A stretch of DNA of 46,515 nucleotides from Oscillospiraceae bacterium (GTDB lineage Bacteria; Bacillota; Clostridia; Oscillospirales; Oscillospiraceae), in the NCBI GenBank assembly GCA_021202845.1, contig JAJQCF010000016.1:1-46515 (forward strand), written 5' to 3'. The notes beneath the pieces were generated by a model. That model did no database searches and was not told the origin of the DNA. It saw only the letters and a list, made by a program, of their open reading frames with translations. The translations under genes and the position numbers were made by a program. Numbering within the stretch: position 1 is the first letter of the stretch; every line of letters starts with the position of its first letter. Below, piece by piece: positions 7,267 to 16,139 of this stretch.

Positions 7267-10200
7267 TTACCCCCTATCCAAGCTCTTTTTTCTTGCTGCC
7301 AGCGCCGCGTATCTCTCCTGCGCGCCGCTCTCCGCCTCGGAGAACAGCTTTTCGGCGCGCTCGGGGAACTTCAGCTTGAGCGAGCTGTAGCGCACCTCGC
7401 CCATTATGAAGCCGCGGTAGCTGCCGTCAGGCGCGGCGGAATCCACGCTCAGCGGATTTTCACCCCGCGCGGCGCGGTCGGGGTCGAAGCGGAGCAGGTT
7501 CCAGTAGCCGCTGCGCACCGCGGAGCGCATCTCCTGCATCGCACGGTTCATGCCCGCTTTGAGGCCGTGGTTTATGCACGGCGCGTAGGCAATGATGAGC
7601 GAGGGGCCGTCGTAGGCCTCGGCCTCGCGGAACGCGCGCAGCGTCTGCTCGGGGTTCGCGCCCATTGCCACCTGCGCCACGTAAACATAGCCGTAGCTCA
7701 TGGCTATATCTGCCAAGTTCTTCTTTTTTACCGCCTTGCCGGCCGAGGCAAAGGCCGCAACCGCGCCCATAGGCGTGGCCTTGGAGCTTTGTCCGCCGGT
7801 GTTGGAGTAGACCTCCGTGTCGAACACAAGCACATTCACGTTCATGCCGGAGGCCAGCACATGGTCAAGTCCGCCGTAGCCTATGTCGTAGGCCCAGCCG
7901 TCGCCGCCGAATATCCACATCGAGGGCTTGGTGAGCAGTCCGGCGTTTTCGGTGATGAATTTGGCGTCGGGGTTTTCGCCCGCCAGCGCTCTGCACTCGG
8001 CCAGCAGCGCGTCTCCCGTTTTGCGGGAGGTCTCCGCGTCCTCCATTGCCCTCGTCCAAGCCAGCGCGGCGGGGGTGCCGAGGCTCTCGGCGGCGGTTTT
8101 CAGCTCCGCGCGGCGCGAGTCAACGGAAACTCTCATACCGAGGCCGAACTCGGCGTTATCCTCAAACAGCGAGTTCGCCCACGCGGGGCCCCTGCCCTCG
8201 CCGTTGACCGTGTAGGGCGAGCTGGGCGCGGAGCAGCCCCAGATTGACGAGCAGCCCGTGGCGTTGGCGATGTACATTCTGTCGCCGAAGAGCTGGGTTG
8301 CCAGCTTGGCGTAGGGCGACTCGCCGCAGCCCGGGCAGGCTCCGCTGAACTCCATGAGCGGGCGGCGCAGCTGGCTGCCCTTGACCGTCGCGGGGCTGAA
8401 CGGCGACGGAGCGTCGCCGGCGGCAGCCGAGAGCGCGTTGAAGCGGCTCTGCGCGGCGGCGACAAGCTCGTCGTCCGCCTCGTGCATGGTGAGCGCCTTT
8501 TCGCGCGCGGGACAAATCTCGGCGCAGGAGCCGCAGCCCGTGCAGTCCAGCGCGGAAATGCCGACAGCAAAGCGCAGTCCCTTGGCGCCCTTCATGACGG
8601 GCGCGCCCTCGGCCTCCTCGCTGTCCTCGGGCAGCGCATAGGTGCGGATTACGCCGTGGGGGCAGACCATGGAGCACCACGCGCACTGTATGCACTTGGC
8701 AGCGTCCCACTGCGGCACGTCGGCGGCAATGCCGCGCTTTTCAAAGGCGGCGGTGCCGGAGGGTACGACGCCGTTGGCCGTTGTCAGGAACGCCGAGACG
8801 GGTACGCGGTCGCCGGTCAGGGTGTTCGTCGGCACAAGGATGTTATTGAGGTAGTCGGTCGTGAACTTGTCGCGCCCCGTGAGCGGTACGGCGGGCGCGG
8901 CGTCCGCGGCGGTGCGCCAGCGCTCCGGCACTGCGACCTTCCGCACGTGCTCCAGTCCCGCGTCCACAGCGGCGCAGTTCATTTCCACGATGCTGCGCCC
9001 TTTTTCGGCGTAGGTGTGTTCAATGGCCTCTTTCATATAGCGCGCCGCGTCCTCCACGGGTATGATGTCCGCTAACTTGAAGAAGGCCGCTTGCAGCACC
9101 GTGTTCGTGCGGCGCGGGCCGAGACCTATCTCCTTGGCGTACTTCACCGCGTCGCAGACATAGAACTGCACGTTGTTTTCCGCAATATAGCGCTTGACGG
9201 CGGCGGGGAGACGCGAGTCCAGCTCCTCGTCCGTCCAGCCGCAGTTGAGCAGGAAGCAGCCGCCCGGCTTTACGTCCTGCACCATTTCAAACTTTTTCAG
9301 ATAGGCCGCGTTGTGGCAGGCCACGAAGTCCGCCTGACGCACATAGTAGCTGCTCTTTATCGGCGTGTCGCCAAAGCGCAGGTGCGATATGGTCGTGCCG
9401 CCGGACTTCTTAGAGTCATACTGGAAATAGGCCTGCACGTATTTGTCCGTGTGGTCGCCTATTATTTTCACCGAGTTCTTGTTCGCGCCGACGGTGCCGT
9501 CCGCGCCGAGGCCCCAGAACTTGCACGCGCGCATTCCCGCGCTCGCCGTGTCGGGCGCGGCGGTCGGGGTGAGCGAGAGGCCGGTGACGTCGTCGGTTAT
9601 GGACAGCGTGAACTCCCGCTTCGGCTCCTCCGCGCGCAGGTTGGCAAACGCCGCCGCGATATCCGCGGGCTGCGTGTCCTTGCTGCCGAGGCCGTAGCGT
9701 CCGCCGCAGATGAGGCAATTTTCAAACTTAGTGCCGCGCAGGGCGGAGACAACGTCCAAGTAAAGCGGTTCGCCCACGCCGCCCGGCTCCTTTGTGCGGT
9801 CAAGCACGGCAATGCGCCGCACGCTCTCCGGCAGCGCGGCCAGCAGATATTTTACGCTGAACGGACGGTAGAGGTGGACCTCCACGACGCCGGTCTTGCC
9901 GCCGCGCGCGTTCAGCCAGTCCACAACCTCCTCCGCCGCGTCGCAAACCGAGCCCATGGCGATTATAATGTCCTCCGCGTCGGGCGCGCCGTAGTAGTTG
10001 AACGGTCGGTAGTCCGTGCCCAGCAGCGCGTTTATGCGCTCCATGCAGCCGTTCACGACCTCTGGCGCGGCGAGATAAGCGCCGTTCGCGGCCTCGCGGT
10101 GCTGGAAGAATGTCTCCGGCTGCTCCGCCGAGCCGCTCAGGTGCGGGTTGGAAGGGTCAAGCGCGCTCTCGCGGTAGCGCCGCACCGCGTCCCAGTCCGT

Positions 10201-10785
10201 CAGGCTCGACAGCGTGTCGTAGTCCCAGACCTTTATTTTCTGGTACTCGTGCGAGGTGCGGAAGCCGTCAAAAAAGTGCAGCACCGGCAGTCGGCCGCCT
10301 ATTGCCGCAAGGTGCGCCGCCGCCGCAAGGTCCATGACCTGCTGCACGTTATTGGAGCAGAGCATGACAAAGCCCGTCTGCCTCACGCCCATAACGTCGG
10401 AGTGGTCGCCGAATATGCTCAGGGCGTGGGTCGCCAGCGCGCGGGCGGCGACGTGGAACACGGCGGAGGTTTGTTCGCCCGCTAACTTGTACATATTGGG
10501 AATCATCAGCAGCAGACCCTGCGAGGCCGTGAATGTGGAGGTGTAGCTGCCCGCAGCCACGGAGCCGTGTACGGCTCCCGCCGCGCCGCCCTCGGACTGC
10601 ATTTCCACAATTTTAACCTTTTGACCGAATATATTTTTGCGTCCCTGACTTGCCCACTCGTCCATGCTCTCCGCCATCGGCGAGGACGGAGTTATGGGGT
10701 ATATCGCGGCCACCTCCGAAAACGCATAGGCCACGTGCGCCGCGGCGGTGTTGCCGTCCATTGTTTTCAGCTTGCGTTCAAGCAT
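7267..10785 (-). CDS. nifJ: Pyruvate:ferredoxin (flavodoxin) oxidoreductase
   Basis: Converts pyruvate and CoA to acetyl-CoA and CO2 and reduces ferredoxin; the central catabolic step in anaerobes. Single-chain form of 1172 residues, the usual size. It begins with KTMDGNTAAAHVAYAF and YPITPSSPMAE (pyruvate- and TPP-binding domain I), carries a double [4Fe-4S] ferredoxin domain with CIQCAWCSMVCP near residue 698 and CTGCGSCAEICP near 747, and ends with the TPP domain (GACPGCGESPYAKL near 813, DTEVYSNTGGQSSKATP near 1000). GGAGG is about 14 bases before the ATG. It sits 17 bp behind a polyferredoxin gene and 6 bp before a GltA/NfnB-type flavoprotein, so all three are probably one transcript. 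Confidence 0.97.
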   Translation of the reverse strand: MLERKLKTMDGNTAAAHVAYAFSEVAAIYPITPSSPMAESMDEWASQGRKNIFGQKVKIVEMQSEGGAAGAVHGSVAAGSYTSTFTASQGLLLMIPNMYKLAGEQTSAVFHVAARALATHALSIFGDHSDVMGVRQTGFVMLCSNNVQQVMDLAAAAHLAAIGGRLPVLHFFDGFRTSHEYQKIKVWDYDTLSSLTDWDAVRRYRESALDPSNPHLSGSAEQPETFFQHREAANGAYLAAPEVVNGCMERINALLGTDYRPFNYYGAPDAEDIIIAMGSVCDAAEEVVDWLNARGGKTGVVEVHLYRPFSVKYLLAALPESVRRIAVLDRTKEPGGVGEPLYLDVVSALRGTKFENCLICGGRYGLGSKDTQPADIAAAFANLRAEEPKREFTLSITDDVTGLSLTPTAAPDTASAGMRACKFWGLGADGTVGANKNSVKIIGDHTDKYVQAYFQYDSKKSGGTTISHLRFGDTPIKSSYYVRQADFVACHNAAYLKKFEMVQDVKPGGCFLLNCGWTDEELDSRLPAAVKRYIAENNVQFYVCDAVKYAKEIGLGPRRTNTVLQAAFFKLADIIPVEDAARYMKEAIEHTYAEKGRSIVEMNCAAVDAGLEHVRKVAVPERWRTAADAAPAVPLTGRDKFTTDYLNNILVPTNTLTGDRVPVSAFLTTANGVVPSGTAAFEKRGIAADVPQWDAAKCIQCAWCSMVCPHGVIRTYALPEDSEEAEGAPVMKGAKGLRFAVGISALDCTGCGSCAEICPAREKALTMHEADDELVAAAQSRFNALSAAAGDAPSPFSPATVKGSQLRRPLMEFSGACPGCGESPYAKLATQLFGDRMYIANATGCSSIWGCSAPSSPYTVNGEGRGPAWANSLFEDNAEFGLGMRVSVDSRRAELKTAAESLGTPAALAWTRAMEDAETSRKTGDALLAECRALAGENPDAKFITENAGLLTKPSMWIFGGDGWAYDIGYGGLDHVLASGMNVNVLVFDTEVYSNTGGQSSKATPMGAVAAFASAGKAVKKKNLADIAMSYGYVYVAQVAMGANPEQTLRAFREAEAYDGPSLIIAYAPCINHGLKAGMNRAMQEMRSAVRSGYWNLLRFDPDRAARGENPLSVDSAAPDGSYRGFIMGEVRYSSLKLKFPERAEKLFSEAESGAQERYAALAARKKSLDRG

Positions 10786-10802
10786 AAATCCGCGCCCTCC
10801 TC

Positions 10803-11894
10803 TCAGCTTTTAACAAGACTCAGAGCGGCACGCTGGAGATATATGTACTCCGGCACCTCTCGGCGTCTCACAACGTCGTACTGGCAGACATATTGGCATA
10901 TGCCGCAGTCGTCGCATTTTTCGGGGTCAATCGCAATACCCGCCTCGCCGAAGTATATCGCGCCGTTGGGGCAGTTGCTCGCGCAGTCGCCGCAGCCCGT
11001 GCAGCCGGTGGAGCACAGCTCCCTTGACGGCGTGCGCGAAGCGCAGGGAATGAGCTTTGTCCCCTGATAGGGCGCGGCGACGATGAGCGAGCGCGGGCAG
11101 GCGCGCATACAGTCGCGGCAGCCCACGCACTTGTCCGCGTCAACCTTAGCCGCGCCGTTCTCAACTTTTATAGCGTCGAAGCGGCAGACCGCCGTGCAGT
11201 CGCCGAAGCCGAAGCAGCCCCAAGAGCAGGTGTCACCGCCCTGCGTCAGCCTCGCGGCCTCCGCGCAGGTGGAAGCGCCCGCGGCAGCCGCGGCGGCGTT
11301 GATGCGCCCGTCGCCGGAGCAGCGGACGAACGCGGCCTCGGGCTTTAGCTCGCGCAAATCGTGGTATGTGTCGATGATAATTTTTTTGCGGCAGCTTACG
11401 GTGCAGGCCGCGCAGCCTACGCATTTATCGTAGTCTATGACCGCGCGGTTTTCCACAACCTTGACCGCGCCCTCGGGGCAGGCGCGCTCGCACTCGCCGC
11501 AGGCTATGCAGCCGTAGCCGCAGACGGCGCGCACTCTGTCCTCGTCCCCGTCGCGCGAGGAGCAGGGGATGAAGTTCGTCGCGTTTTGCGGAATCAGGCG
11601 GATGATGCTCTGCGGACAGGCCGGCAGGCAGTCGCCGCAGCCGTCGCACTTATCCGCCAGTATTTTGACGCTCGCGCCCTCCAAGACCATCGCGCCCTTT
11701 GTACACGCCTTGACGCAGTCGCCCACGCCGACGCAGCCGTAGCGGCACTCGCCGCGCTCGAAGCCGCTCTCCGCGGCCGCGGCGCAGCTCTCCCAGCCGA
11801 AAAACCGCGCTTTCCCCGCGGCGAACCCGCCGCAGGCTATGTAGGCCACCTGTCCCTGCGCTGGAGAGGCGGCGCTGCCATTGTTGTTTGCCAT
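10803..11894 (-). CDS. Soluble polyferredoxin made of two RnfB-like iron-sulfur units
   Basis: A 363-residue protein with 40 cysteines. Residues 17-176 and 188-343 are two copies of one unit, each with 20 cysteines in the same order: C-x3-C-x5-C-x3-C, C-x2-C-x2-C-x3-C, a lone Cys, C-x3-C-x2-C-x2-C-x3-C and C-x2-C-x2-C-x3-C, preceded by two more. Up to four [4Fe-4S] clusters per copy are plausible. The pattern (AYIACGG at the start of copy 1, RYGCVGVGDCVKAC, CVGCRDCMRACP) resembles the C-terminal cluster region of RnfB, but there is no membrane anchor or signal peptide, so it should be cytoplasmic. It is first in the operon with PFOR and the GltA/NfnB-type protein and has its own promoter. I infer an electron wire between them. 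Naming it RnfB would be wrong: no other Rnf subunit is present. Confidence 0.85.
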   Translation of the reverse strand: MANNNGSAASPAQGQVAYIACGGFAAGKARFFGWESCAAAAESGFERGECRYGCVGVGDCVKACTKGAMVLEGASVKILADKCDGCGDCLPACPQSIIRLIPQNATNFIPCSSRDGDEDRVRAVCGYGCIACGECERACPEGAVKVVENRAVIDYDKCVGCAACTVSCRKKIIIDTYHDLRELKPEAAFVRCSGDGRINAAAAAAGASTCAEAARLTQGGDTCSWGCFGFGDCTAVCRFDAIKVENGAAKVDADKCVGCRDCMRACPRSLIVAAPYQGTKLIPCASRTPSRELCSTGCTGCGDCASNCPNGAIYFGEAGIAIDPEKCDDCGICQYVCQYDVVRRREVPEYIYLQRAALSLVKS

Positions 11895-11974
11895 ATTTTC
11901 AAAACGCCTCCTGTGCCGCCCGCCCCGCGGCCGCCATGCCGCCGAGCGAGCCTGTCATGAGTTCTCTGCTTAGT

Positions 11975-12003
11975 ATAATAGCACAAATATGCCGCTTTGA
12001 AAA
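11975..12003 (-). promoter_or_regulatory. Promoter of the polyferredoxin-PFOR operon
   Basis: On the minus strand, TTTTCA (11998-12003) and TATTAT (11975-11980) are spaced 17 bp, about 80 bases before the polyferredoxin start. The leader between them and the gene contains GC-rich sequence but no motif I recognise. Confidence 0.55.
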
Positions 12004-12046
12004 GATAAAGTTCTTGTATTTTTAGCTATTATTTTCGTAAAATCGT

Positions 12047-13399
12047 TCAAATTATCAGAGAACCGCTCTCATCCTCCAGCAATATCAGTATTTTTTCCTG
12101 CTCGCCCGTGACGGCGTTGACGTAAATTATATAGTGTCGGTCGTCCTCCGCGGCGCACTTGAACTCGTGGCACAGCAGCTCGTACTGCCCGTCCGAGGGA
12201 ATGACGGTCAGCGCGTGGCTCAGCTCCCGCAAGTCGCCGGACACCAGAGCGCGCGCTTCGTCCTCCCCGCACGCCGTCTCCGGCAGCTCGCGCTCGCAGT
12301 GGCAGGTGAGGTAGCCCGCGGCCTCGAACGCGCAGACCTCGCCCGTGTCCGTCGCCACAGCCACCTTGACCAAGTCGGGGTAGAACAGCACTCCGCCGTC
12401 CTCATAGGCGAAGTTAAAGAGGATTTTGTTGTCCTGCGTGATGTGGTACGTCTCCTGCATGGAGCTGTAGCCGCGCGAGGACAAAAACCGCAGCGCCGTC
12501 TGCGCCGCCTCGTCCGCGCTCAAATCGCCGCCGCTGTGGACGCAGGAGGAAAAGACGCTCATAACCTTGCCGCCCTGCTTCGTCACGGCCACGTAGACCT
12601 CGCCGCTCTCCGTCTCGGCCTTGAAGCGCCAGCAGGGAATGTCGCCGTCAGTCTCACCGGCGGGAGCCATGCGCGCACGGTTTATGCCCGTGAACACCGC
12701 CGCGGCGTCGCGGGCGTCGCTCTGGCTGACCTCGTCCAGCTCCGCCAGCTGCTTCGGCTCGCTCGTCTGCAAATGCTCGGAAAACGGCCCGTCATAGATG
12801 AGCGAGGGCAATTCTGGGAACTCCTGCTCAATGAGCCGCATACCGCCGCTCACGGTGGAGGGCAGCTCGCTCTCCGCTCCGTCTGCCGCGTCCTGCCCCG
12901 CCAGCAGCTCGTCCATTGTCAGCACGCCGTCCATCATGTCCGTCTGCACGCCGCGCAGGTTTTCCGAGAGCACCGCCGCCATGTCGCTGAGCGCCGCAAG
13001 GCTCTCGCGCTGCTCGTCCGTTATGCCGCCGCCCGACGCCGCGCGGCTGAGCTCAAACGCGAAGTCCCCCGCGCGGCTTATGAACCCCGCCGTCTGCTCT
13101 AATTCCTGCGTGGAAAACGGCAGCTCGCCCAAAAACGACTGCGCGGTCATCGCCTTGCCAAATATCTCCGCGCAAATGGCCGCCTCCAGCGAGGGCGACA
13201 TGGCATAGCGGCTTTTTTGCAGCGCCGTGTCCACCTCGCCGATGGCCGTGACAAGCTCGGCAAAGGCGTGCTGACAGCGCGCCTCCGTCTGCAAGCGGTA
13301 GCTCTCCGCCCGCTCGTAGTAAACCCCCGCCAGCACGCCCAGCGCCGCGACCGCCGCCAAGAGATAAGAAACCGTCAGCACAGCTGTTTTCCTTTTCAT
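12047..13399 (-). CDS. ypeB: YpeB-like spore germination protein
   Basis: In Bacillus, YpeB is deposited in the spore inner membrane and is needed to keep the cortex-lytic enzyme SleB. This protein has about 450 residues, a membrane anchor at roughly 7-25 (AVLTVSYLLAAVAALGVLAG), an alpha-helical N-terminal domain, the family motif ELPSLIYDGPFSEH near 200, and PepSY-like repeats in the second half ending near YIIYVNAVTGEQEKILILL. Start choice is uncertain: ATG 13399 gives the expected N terminus, but GGAGG is only 2 bases away, and a GTG at 13408 is in frame. No sleB gene is adjacent. Together with spo0A 3 kb away it points to a spore-forming lineage. Confidence 0.8.
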   Translation of the reverse strand: MKRKTAVLTVSYLLAAVAALGVLAGVYYERAESYRLQTEARCQHAFAELVTAIGEVDTALQKSRYAMSPSLEAAICAEIFGKAMTAQSFLGELPFSTQELEQTAGFISRAGDFAFELSRAASGGGITDEQRESLAALSDMAAVLSENLRGVQTDMMDGVLTMDELLAGQDAADGAESELPSTVSGGMRLIEQEFPELPSLIYDGPFSEHLQTSEPKQLAELDEVSQSDARDAAAVFTGINRARMAPAGETDGDIPCWRFKAETESGEVYVAVTKQGGKVMSVFSSCVHSGGDLSADEAAQTALRFLSSRGYSSMQETYHITQDNKILFNFAYEDGGVLFYPDLVKVAVATDTGEVCAFEAAGYLTCHCERELPETACGEDEARALVSGDLRELSHALTVIPSDGQYELLCHEFKCAAEDDRHYIIYVNAVTGEQEKILILLEDESGSLII

Positions 13400-13639
13400 T
13401 TCCTCCACCCCGCATTTTTATATATTTGACGTTATTATCTGCGCGCGCAATATGATTAACACAGCCAATTTCTGCTCCGCGGCAGCGCTTCGCCTGCGGA
13501 ATGCAAATCCTCATGATATATGCAGTCACCGGCAGAGTACGTCCAAATGATTATCTCATGATATGTGTTTCCGACTGAAAAATAATTCTGTTTTCACGGC
13601 AATTGAGTTTTTCCTTCATGGTAACTGCGAAAAAAACAG

Positions 13640-13668
13640 TTGACTAAAAATTAAATATATGGTATAGT
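13640..13668 (+). promoter_or_regulatory. Promoter of the rpmG-secE-nusG-rplKA operon
   Basis: TTGACT (13640-13645) and TATAGT (13663-13668) with a 17-bp AT-only-rich spacer: the strongest promoter match in the window. A leader of about 125 bases follows before rpmG. The 230 bases between ypeB and this promoter hold no gene; a GC-rich hairpin near 13473-13500 is the only structure noticed there. Confidence 0.85.
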
Positions 13669-13800
13669 TTATTTTACCTGTCGGCGTACAGGCTGATTTT
13701 CATGCCTTTTTCGAGGTGTGAGGGGCGGCGGACGGCTGAACAGGGAGGCAACAATGTCCCGATTCTGCGGGGCAAATTCAACAAGGAGGTGCCGAAAAAT

Positions 13801-13962
13801 ATGGCTGCAGGAGCAAGGGTAAAAATTACCTTGAGATGCAACGAGTGCAAGCAGAGGAACTACAATACTAAAAAGAACAAAAAGAACACACCTGACCGCA
13901 TTGAAATGATGAAGTATTGCCGGTTCTGCCGCAAGCATACGACCCATTCCGAAACAAAGTGA
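13801..13962 (+). CDS. rpmG: 50S ribosomal protein L33
   Basis: Large-subunit ribosomal protein of 53 residues. It keeps both zinc-ribbon pairs, CNEC and CRFC, so it is the zinc-binding (C+) form. AAGGAGGT at 13784-13791 sets the start at ATG 13801; an in-frame ATG at 13702 would add 33 residues unlike any L33 and has no good ribosome site. First gene of the operon with secE and nusG, the usual order in Clostridia. Confidence 0.97.
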   Translation: MAAGARVKITLRCNECKQRNYNTKKNKKNTPDRIEMMKYCRFCRKHTTHSETK

Positions 13963-13984
13963 GCTTGAGAAAGGACGAGCAATA

Positions 13985-14248
13985 ATGGCAAAAGACGAAA
14001 AGCCCGTTGTGGCCACAACCAATGCCGTCAAGAAAGAGACAGGTAAGCCCGGTTTCGGAAAGCGCGTGGCCAAATGGTTCCGGGAAATGAAGAGCGAGCT
14101 GAAAAAGGTCGTCTGGCCGGGACCGAAAGAGGTTTCTAAAAACACCATTGTTTCCATCGTCGTTATGGTCATTTCCGCCATTGCGATTTGGCTGTTTGAC
14201 GAGCTGGCGCAAGCCATTGTCAAGGCTATCATAACTCTGGCTGGTTGA
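13985..14248 (+). CDS. secE: Preprotein translocase subunit SecE
   Basis: Essential small subunit of the SecYEG channel in the cytoplasmic membrane. 87 residues, single-membrane-span type: an amphipathic stretch with FREMKSELKKVVWPGPKEV (the conserved SecE signature) at about 32-50, followed by one membrane segment (TIVSIVVMVISAIAIWLF). The N-terminal 28 residues are a charged, poorly conserved extension. It lies 22 bp behind rpmG and 6 bp before nusG. Confidence 0.96.
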   Translation: MAKDEKPVVATTNAVKKETGKPGFGKRVAKWFREMKSELKKVVWPGPKEVSKNTIVSIVVMVISAIAIWLFDELAQAIVKAIITLAG

Positions 14249-14254
14249 CGGGCG

Positions 14255-14776
14255 ATGGACGAAAACACGGCAAAGTGGTATGTGATTCACACATACTCAG
14301 GATACGAAAACACAGTGGCGGCTTCAATTATGAAGGCTGCCGAAAACAGAAATATGCTCTCTCTCATTCAGGAGGTCAACATCCCCATGGAGACCGTCAC
14401 GGAGCACACCGACGCGGGGGAAAAGACCTATGAGCGCAAAATTTACCCCGGCTATGTGCTGGTGAAGATGATTCTCACTGACGAGAGCTGGCATCTTGTG
14501 CGCAACGTGCGCGGCGCGACCGGCTTTGTCGGCAACGACGGCAAGGCCATTCCCCTCACGCAGCGGGAGATATACGATATGGGCGTGGAAAAGCGAGAGG
14601 TCATTGTGCCCTTCGCTGCGGGCGACCTCATAAAGATAGTGGACGGCCCCTTGGAGGGCTTCGAGGGCAAGGTAGAGGAAATTGACCCCGACGGCGCTCA
14701 CGTCCGCGTCACCGTTTCCATGTTCGGCAGAGAAACTCCCGTCGATTTGGAGTTCGACCAAATCGAAAAATTATAA
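14255..14776 (+). CDS. nusG: Transcription termination/antitermination protein NusG
   Basis: Processivity factor that binds RNA polymerase and links it to Rho or the ribosome. 173 residues: NGN domain from WYVIHTYSGYENTVAASI to about 110, including the VRNVRGATGFVG motif, then a KOW domain beginning near GDLIKIVDGPLEGFEGKV and ending with the typical PVDLEFDQIEKL. It begins 6 bp after secE and precedes rplK by 32 bp. Confidence 0.97.
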   Translation: MDENTAKWYVIHTYSGYENTVAASIMKAAENRNMLSLIQEVNIPMETVTEHTDAGEKTYERKIYPGYVLVKMILTDESWHLVRNVRGATGFVGNDGKAIPLTQREIYDMGVEKREVIVPFAAGDLIKIVDGPLEGFEGKVEEIDPDGAHVRVTVSMFGRETPVDLEFDQIEKL

Positions 14777-14808
14777 AATAAAATAATTTTCGGAGGTGCA
14801 ATTCAAAA

Positions 14809-15234
14809 ATGGCACAGAAAATAGTAGGCTACGCCAAATTCCAAGTCCCCGCGGGCAAGGCAACACCGGCTCCCCCTGTCGGCCCCGCGCTCGGACAGTA
14901 CGGCGTGAACATAGCCCAGTTTACAAAGGATTTCAACGAACGCACTAAGGGCGACATGGGTATGATGATACCCGTAATCGTCACCGTGTATTCCGACCGC
15001 AGCTTTACCTTCATCACCAAGACTCCTCCCGCCGCGCTTCTCATTAAGAAGGCCTGCGGCATCGAGACGGCCTCCGGCGTGCCTCAGCGCGACAAGGTTG
15101 CCACGATAAGCAAGGAGGATGTCCGCAAGATAGCCGAGCAGAAGATGCCCGACCTCAACTGCACAGACATCGAGTCGGCCATGAGCATGATAGCCGGCAC
15201 CTGCCGCAGCATGGGCGTTGTCGTAGGAGACTGA
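14809..15234 (+). CDS. rplK: 50S ribosomal protein L11
   Basis: Forms the GTPase-associated stalk base with 23S rRNA. 141 residues of normal length, with the N-terminal [20 protein letters not shown] and [11 protein letters not shown] motifs, the [12 protein letters not shown] element, and the rRNA-binding C-terminal domain with [25 protein letters not shown] lies 11 bases before the ATG. Confidence 0.98.
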   Translation: MAQKIVGYAKFQVPAGKATPAPPVGPALGQYGVNIAQFTKDFNERTKGDMGMMIPVIVTVYSDRSFTFITKTPPAALLIKKACGIETASGVPQRDKVATISKEDVRKIAEQKMPDLNCTDIESAMSMIAGTCRSMGVVVGD

Positions 15235-15305
15235 GAGGCAGACGCCTTTTCCCAACGTGGGAGGATAAATTTCCGCTCAACCACATTTCAAGGAGGAAAA
15301 ACTAA

Positions 15306-15998
15306 GTGTTCAGAAGCAAAAACTACAAAGAGAGCAGCAAGCTCATAGATAAATCTAATCTTTACGACCCCAAGGAAGCCCTCAGCCTCGTCTGCCAGAC
15401 CAGCAAGGCCAAGTTCGACGAGACGGTGGAGCTGCACGTCAAGCTGGGCGTTGACGGCCGCCACGCCGACCAGCAGGTCCGCGGCGCTATAGTGCTGCCC
15501 AACGGCACAGGCAAGACCGTCCGCGTGCTCGTGTTCTGCAAGGAGGACAAGGTTCCCGCCGCTCTGGAGGCCGGCGCCGACTACGCCGGCGGCATGGAGT
15601 ATGTCGAGAAGATTCAGAAAGAGAACTGGTTCGAGTTCGACACCGTAATCGCCTCTCCCGACATGATGGGCACCGTAGGCCGTCTGGGTAAAATTCTCGG
15701 ACCTAAGGGTCTCATGCCGTCCCCCAAGGCCGGAACCGTGACCCCCAACGTGGCGCAGGCCGTCACCGAGGCCAAAGCCGGTAAGGTCGAGTACCGTCTG
15801 GACAAGACCAACATAATCCACTGCCCGATAGGCAAGGTCAGCTTCGGCGAGGATAAGCTGTTTGAAAACTACAGCGCGCTCATGGGCGCAATCCTCAAGG
15901 CCAAGCCCGCCGCCGCCAAGGGCCAGTATATCCGCTCCTGCGTAACCGCCAGCACAATGGGCCCCGGCATAAAAATAAATGCCAACAAGCAGCTGTAA
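15306..15998 (+). CDS. rplA: 50S ribosomal protein L1
   Basis: L1 stalk protein and usually the translational repressor of the L11 operon. 230 residues with the signature region [20 protein letters not shown] near 128-147 and the closing [12 protein letters not shown]. The start codon is GTG 15306, with AAGGAGG about 9 bases upstream. Unlike the common layout, rplJ and rplL do not follow: a strong terminator lies 27 bases downstream and the next gene is spo0A on the opposite strand. Confidence 0.97.
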   Translation: MFRSKNYKESSKLIDKSNLYDPKEALSLVCQTSKAKFDETVELHVKLGVDGRHADQQVRGAIVLPNGTGKTVRVLVFCKEDKVPAALEAGADYAGGMEYVEKIQKENWFEFDTVIASPDMMGTVGRLGKILGPKGLMPSPKAGTVTPNVAQAVTEAKAGKVEYRLDKTNIIHCPIGKVSFGEDKLFENYSALMGAILKAKPAAAKGQYIRSCVTASTMGPGIKINANKQL

Positions 15999-16024
15999 GC
16001 GCGATATAATTGCATAATATTCAA

Positions 16025-16059
16025 CAGGGGAGACCGAAAACGGCCTCCCCTGAGTTTTT
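16025..16059 (+). terminator. Terminator closing the L33-L1 operon
   Basis: A 12-bp stem, CAGGGGAGACCG (16025-16036) with CGGCCTCCCCTG (16041-16052), with one mismatch and an AAAA loop, followed by AGTTTTTATTTT. It ends the ribosomal operon directly after rplA. Confidence 0.9.
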
Positions 16060-16139
16060 ATTTTCCGGCCTCACTAAAATGTATAATAATACCGGCACTG
16101 CAAGTCGGGTTATAGTCTCCCCCGCTCCCGCTACGCCAT

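Noticed and set aside
9091-10485. Long open frames opposite PFOR and many other GC-rich genes
   Set aside because: They mirror codon positions of real genes, are rich in Arg, Ala and His, have no ribosome sites and no recognisable domains.
10803-11894. RnfB, part of an Rnf complex
   Set aside because: No membrane anchor, no RnfA, C, D, E or G genes nearby, and a tandem double layout; resemblance is limited to the cluster region.
13702-13800. N-terminally extended L33 or a leader peptide in frame with rpmG
   Set aside because: The added residues do not match L33, and a perfect AAGGAGGT points to ATG 13801; the open frame is probably chance.
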